A stretch of DNA of 25,715 nt, from contig JAFGUR010000105.1 in NCBI GenBank assembly GCA_016938425.1, positions 1 through 25,715 of the forward strand, in the 5' to 3' direction. A program made the position numbers and the translations under genes. Below are positions 23,710 to 25,715 of this stretch, one piece after another; position 1 is the stretch's first letter, and each line of letters starts with the position of its first letter. The DNA comes from Fusobacteriaceae bacterium (GTDB lineage: Bacteria > Fusobacteriota > Fusobacteriia > Fusobacteriales > Fusobacteriaceae). The notes under the pieces were generated by a model that worked only from the letters and a program-made list of their open reading frames with translations, was not told where the DNA came from and made no database searches.

Positions 23710-24272
23710 TATTTTTCTCCTAATAACCTATCTAAAATTATTGATACTGCTGAACGAACTGATAAATGATTATATACAGCATTTCCTCTTATTGGCTCTA
23801 ATATATAAGTTGACATATCCATTACTTCTTGTATTAATCCATAGCCTGTTCCAAATAATAATAAATAAACATTATCATCATTAAATATCTTATCACTTAA
23901 TTCTTTATAACTTATACTATTTGGAAAAATTTTTGCTGACGTTGTTATAATAAGAGGTTTTTTTCCTGTTTTTTCCTCTATATCTTTCATGGCATCTTCA
24001 ATTGTGTCCACTATATAAGTTGTCGAGAAAGCCTCTTCTCTATCTTTATTGTAAGCTCCTCCAAACCCATCTTGCCAGTACCCTATTATTCTTTTTGTTA
24101 ATTCTTGTTGAGCATCTACAGGAGTAACAATATAGTATCCTTCTACCCCATAAGTTTTTGAAGTTCTAGAAATATCGTGTATATCAAAATTAGTTACTGA
24201 TGTTGCAACTATTTCCTCATTTTTATTGTAAACTGGATAATGTACTAATGATACAAATAAATTATTTCTCAT
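23709..24272 (-). CDS. SPOUT-class RNA methyltransferase (TM1570-like)
   Basis: 187-aa protein resembling the small SPOUT methyltransferases found beside trmD (TM1570 type). The N-terminus gives LFVSLVHYPVYNK. C-terminal knot motifs are LLLFGTGYGL (137-146) and YNHLSVRSAVSIILDRLL (167-184), the expected SAM-binding trefoil elements. The RNA target is not known. Its start overlaps the 3' end of trmD by 11 bases, so the two are translated together. That pairing supports an RNA-modification role. The assignment is from motif pattern and context. Confidence 0.8.
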   Translation of the reverse strand: MRNNLFVSLVHYPVYNKNEEIVATSVTNFDIHDISRTSKTYGVEGYYIVTPVDAQQELTKRIIGYWQDGFGGAYNKDREEAFSTTYIVDTIEDAMKDIEEKTGKKPLIITTSAKIFPNSISYKELSDKIFNDDNVYLLLFGTGYGLIQEVMDMSTYILEPIRGNAVYNHLSVRSAVSIILDRLLGEK

Positions 24273-24996
24273 TTTTTAGCTCCTTTAACATTTCATTAAA
24301 AATTTTCTCTTCCTGTTTCTCTAACTTTTTACTTTCAAATAAATCTGGCCTTCTTAAATATGTTCTTTTTAAACTTTCTTTTTTTCTCCAAATTTCAATA
24401 TTTTTATGATGACCCGATAATAAAACTTCTGGAACTTTTTTCCCCTCAAACTCTGCTGGTCTTGTATAATGGGGGCAATCTAAAAGTCCATTATAAAAAG
24501 AATCATTTATAAAAGAATCCTCATTACCAAGTACATTAGGAATCATTCTAGATATGGAATCTATCATAACCATACTAGGCAACTCTCCTCCTGTTAGAAC
24601 ATAGTCACCTATTGATATTTCCATATCTACAAACTCTTCTATAACTCTTTCATCTATTCCTTCATAATGTCCTGCTATTATAGTAATTTCTGCTTCTTTT
24701 GCCAATTTTTTTACTATATCTTGGTTTAAAGTTTCTCCTTGAGGCGATGTATAAATAGTTAATCCTCTTTTTTCTATACTTCTTAATGCTCTAAAAAGTG
24801 GTTCTGGTTTAAGGAGCATTCCTCCTCCTCCTCCAAAGGGAGTATCATCAACCATTTTATGTTTATCAAAAGCAAAATCTCTAATATCTATAAGGTTTAC
24901 TTCCAACAATTCTTTTTCAATACCACGCTTAATTATACTTTCCCCTAAAAATCCTTTATACATTTCTGGAAAAAGTGTTAAAATATTTATTTTCAT
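24262..24996 (-). CDS. trmD: tRNA (guanine-N1)-methyltransferase, G37
   Basis: 244 aa, usual length. TrmD methylates G37 of tRNAs that read CNN/CGG codons, with SAM as donor, and prevents +1 frameshifts. Landmarks are LTLFPEMYKGFLGES, the DDTPFGGGGGM loop (51-60), AGHYEGIDERV (108-118), SIGDYVLTGGELP (128-140) and the catalytic-region LLDCPHYTRPAEFEG with D173, then LLSGHH and RRPDLF. All are intact. It follows rimM by 10 bases. rplS, its usual downstream partner, is replaced here by the SPOUT gene. Confidence 0.97.
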   Translation of the reverse strand: MKINILTLFPEMYKGFLGESIIKRGIEKELLEVNLIDIRDFAFDKHKMVDDTPFGGGGGMLLKPEPLFRALRSIEKRGLTIYTSPQGETLNQDIVKKLAKEAEITIIAGHYEGIDERVIEEFVDMEISIGDYVLTGGELPSMVMIDSISRMIPNVLGNEDSFINDSFYNGLLDCPHYTRPAEFEGKKVPEVLLSGHHKNIEIWRKKESLKRTYLRRPDLFESKKLEKQEEKIFNEMLKELKNEK

Positions 24997-25006
24997 AATA
25001 AACCTC

Positions 25007-25516
25007 TTATTTATTCAAATCTATTAAATCTTGAGGAACATCAACATAAATTTTCTTGTTTTCAAAATCAATTTTTTTAACATATTCATCTACATTAGGT
25101 ATCATAATTTCATCTTCACCTACAATGTAAATATCATGTGCCCCTGTTTCCATTATGTCAATTAACAATCCTAAGATTTCATCATCACTATTTATTACTT
25201 CAAAATCTATTAAATCTTCATTATAAAATTCGTCTTCACTAATTTCTCCAAGCAAATCTCTTCTTACAAATAAAACTCCATTTTGCAAAGATTGCCCTTC
25301 AGATTTAGTTACTATTTCTTCAAAATCAATAGTCAATATTTTCCCGTTTATTCTCTTAACTTCTATTATTGTTAATAATTTTTTACTCCCATTTGGGAAT
25401 TCTATTATTCCCTTGTTCCCTTTTAAAATTTCTTCATCTGCAAAATTACTAGTTACTTTCACTGTTCCTTTTAAATGATGTGTTCCAGAAATTTTACCTA
25501 TTCTAAACAAATCCAT
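25007..25516 (-). CDS. rimM: Ribosome maturation factor RimM
   Basis: 169 aa, normal for the family. The N-terminal RimM domain begins IGKISGTHHLKGTVKV. A PRC-barrel C-terminal domain follows (about 95-165) with DEILGLLIDIMETGAHDIYIV and IMIPNVDEYVKKID. The protein binds S19 and assists 30S head assembly. GGAGAG precedes the ATG at 25516. It heads the rimM-trmD-SPOUT-FUSC operon. rpsP, often just upstream, is not present within the remaining 199 bases. Confidence 0.95.
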   Translation of the reverse strand: MDLFRIGKISGTHHLKGTVKVTSNFADEEILKGNKGIIEFPNGSKKLLTIIEVKRINGKILTIDFEEIVTKSEGQSLQNGVLFVRRDLLGEISEDEFYNEDLIDFEVINSDDEILGLLIDIMETGAHDIYIVGEDEIMIPNVDEYVKKIDFENKKIYVDVPQDLIDLNK

Positions 25517-25583
25517 TTTTCACTCTCCATTAATAATCTAATCTTTAGTTTGTTGCAAAACTTCAACACCTTTATTTTATAAT

Positions 25584-25670
25584 CCCCCCACCTTCGTTTG
25601 GAAAAGAGAAGAAGAATCGGGACAGAGGCTGAACCAACCGCAAGGAAGTATCCTCGCCACTCCATAATTC
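25584..25670 (-). repeat. GC-rich intergenic element (copy 2) upstream of rimM
   Basis: This GC-rich island lies in AT-rich sequence, with no open frame of interest. Read on the minus strand (the direction of rimM) it has AGTGGCGAG (25661-25653), TCCTT (25646-25642) and CTTCTTCTC (25614-25606). These are the same blocks, in the same order, as the island at 5183-5243, with the same 27-nt gap between the second and third. A minus-strand hairpin CGAGGA/TCCTTG around TACT (25656-25641) uses one G-U pair. The outer palindromic arms of copy 1 are absent. It could be a dispersed repeat, a leader RNA or part of an RNA gene; none is proven. Confidence 0.45.
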
Positions 25671-25676
25671 GACTAA

Positions 25677-25696
25677 AGACTTAAAAGCCTAAGTCT
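25677..25696. other. Small inverted repeat near the window end
   Basis: AGACTTA (25677-25683) and TAAGTCT (25690-25696) form a 7-bp stem with a 6-nt loop. No strong T run follows on either strand, so terminator function is doubtful. It may be the end of a transcript from beyond the window or the boundary of copy 2. Confidence 0.35.
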
Positions 25697-25715
25697 CATT
25701 AAAACCAATAAAAAT

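Noticed and set aside
25517..25715. T-box, SRP RNA, tmRNA or RNase P RNA in the terminal GC-rich region
   Set aside because: None of the core motifs (for example the T-box TGGNACCGCG bulge or the SRP GGAAG tetraloop context) could be matched convincingly.

Overview
The window is very AT-rich DNA, with AGA arginine codons, strong AGGAGG ribosome binding sites, and genes for a diderm cell envelope (TonB/ExbB/ExbD, an outer-membrane barrel, RlpA). Together with two secreted MORN-type repeat proteins and a DUF116 protein, this points to Fusobacterium (F. nucleatum group or a close relative). The taxon is inferred from gene content and composition. No rRNA, tRNA, CRISPR array or insertion sequence was seen.

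Layout. Plus strand, 1-17775: a DUF116 cysteine-rich protein; a large periplasmic TPR protein followed by a beta-barrel outer-membrane protein; a GC-rich intergenic element (about 5181-5285); then exbB-exbD-tonB, a degenerate NtrC-type regulator, dnaX and a diguanylate cyclase in close succession. Next come a DUF2232 membrane protein, rplI, dnaB, a small nitroreductase, and two exported MORN-type proteins. A strong bidirectional terminator at 17779-17808 separates the strands. Minus strand, 17809-25516, in transcription order: rimM, trmD, a TM1570-like SPOUT RNA methyltransferase, a half-size FUSC/ArAE membrane protein, an RlpA-like protein with its own promoter, an orphan TrpX-type substrate-binding lipoprotein, a LysR regulator and metE. 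The last 200 bases hold a second GC-rich element.

How the parts may work together: ExbB, ExbD and TonB form an inner-membrane proton-driven motor. The TPR protein and the barrel encoded just upstream are plausible periplasmic and outer-membrane partners, so 626-7312 may be one envelope module. The barrel ends like a TonB-dependent receptor but shows no plug domain. rplI-dnaB and rimM-trmD are conserved translation and replication neighbourhoods, with lineage-specific membrane and cell-wall genes attached.

The most notable signals are: (1) two GC-rich elements, 5183-5243 and 25606-25661, that share three blocks in the same order with an identical 27-nt spacing and so look like members of an uncharacterised repeat or RNA family; (2) a pseudo-activator that keeps Walker A but has lost the sigma-54 contact loop, the Walker B acids and the arginine fingers; (3) a 29-bp near-perfect palindrome inside that regulator's coding sequence; (4) an rlpA gene whose promoter lies inside the open frame, leaving an ATT codon as the best start; (5) an 18-bp perfect palindrome before exbB.
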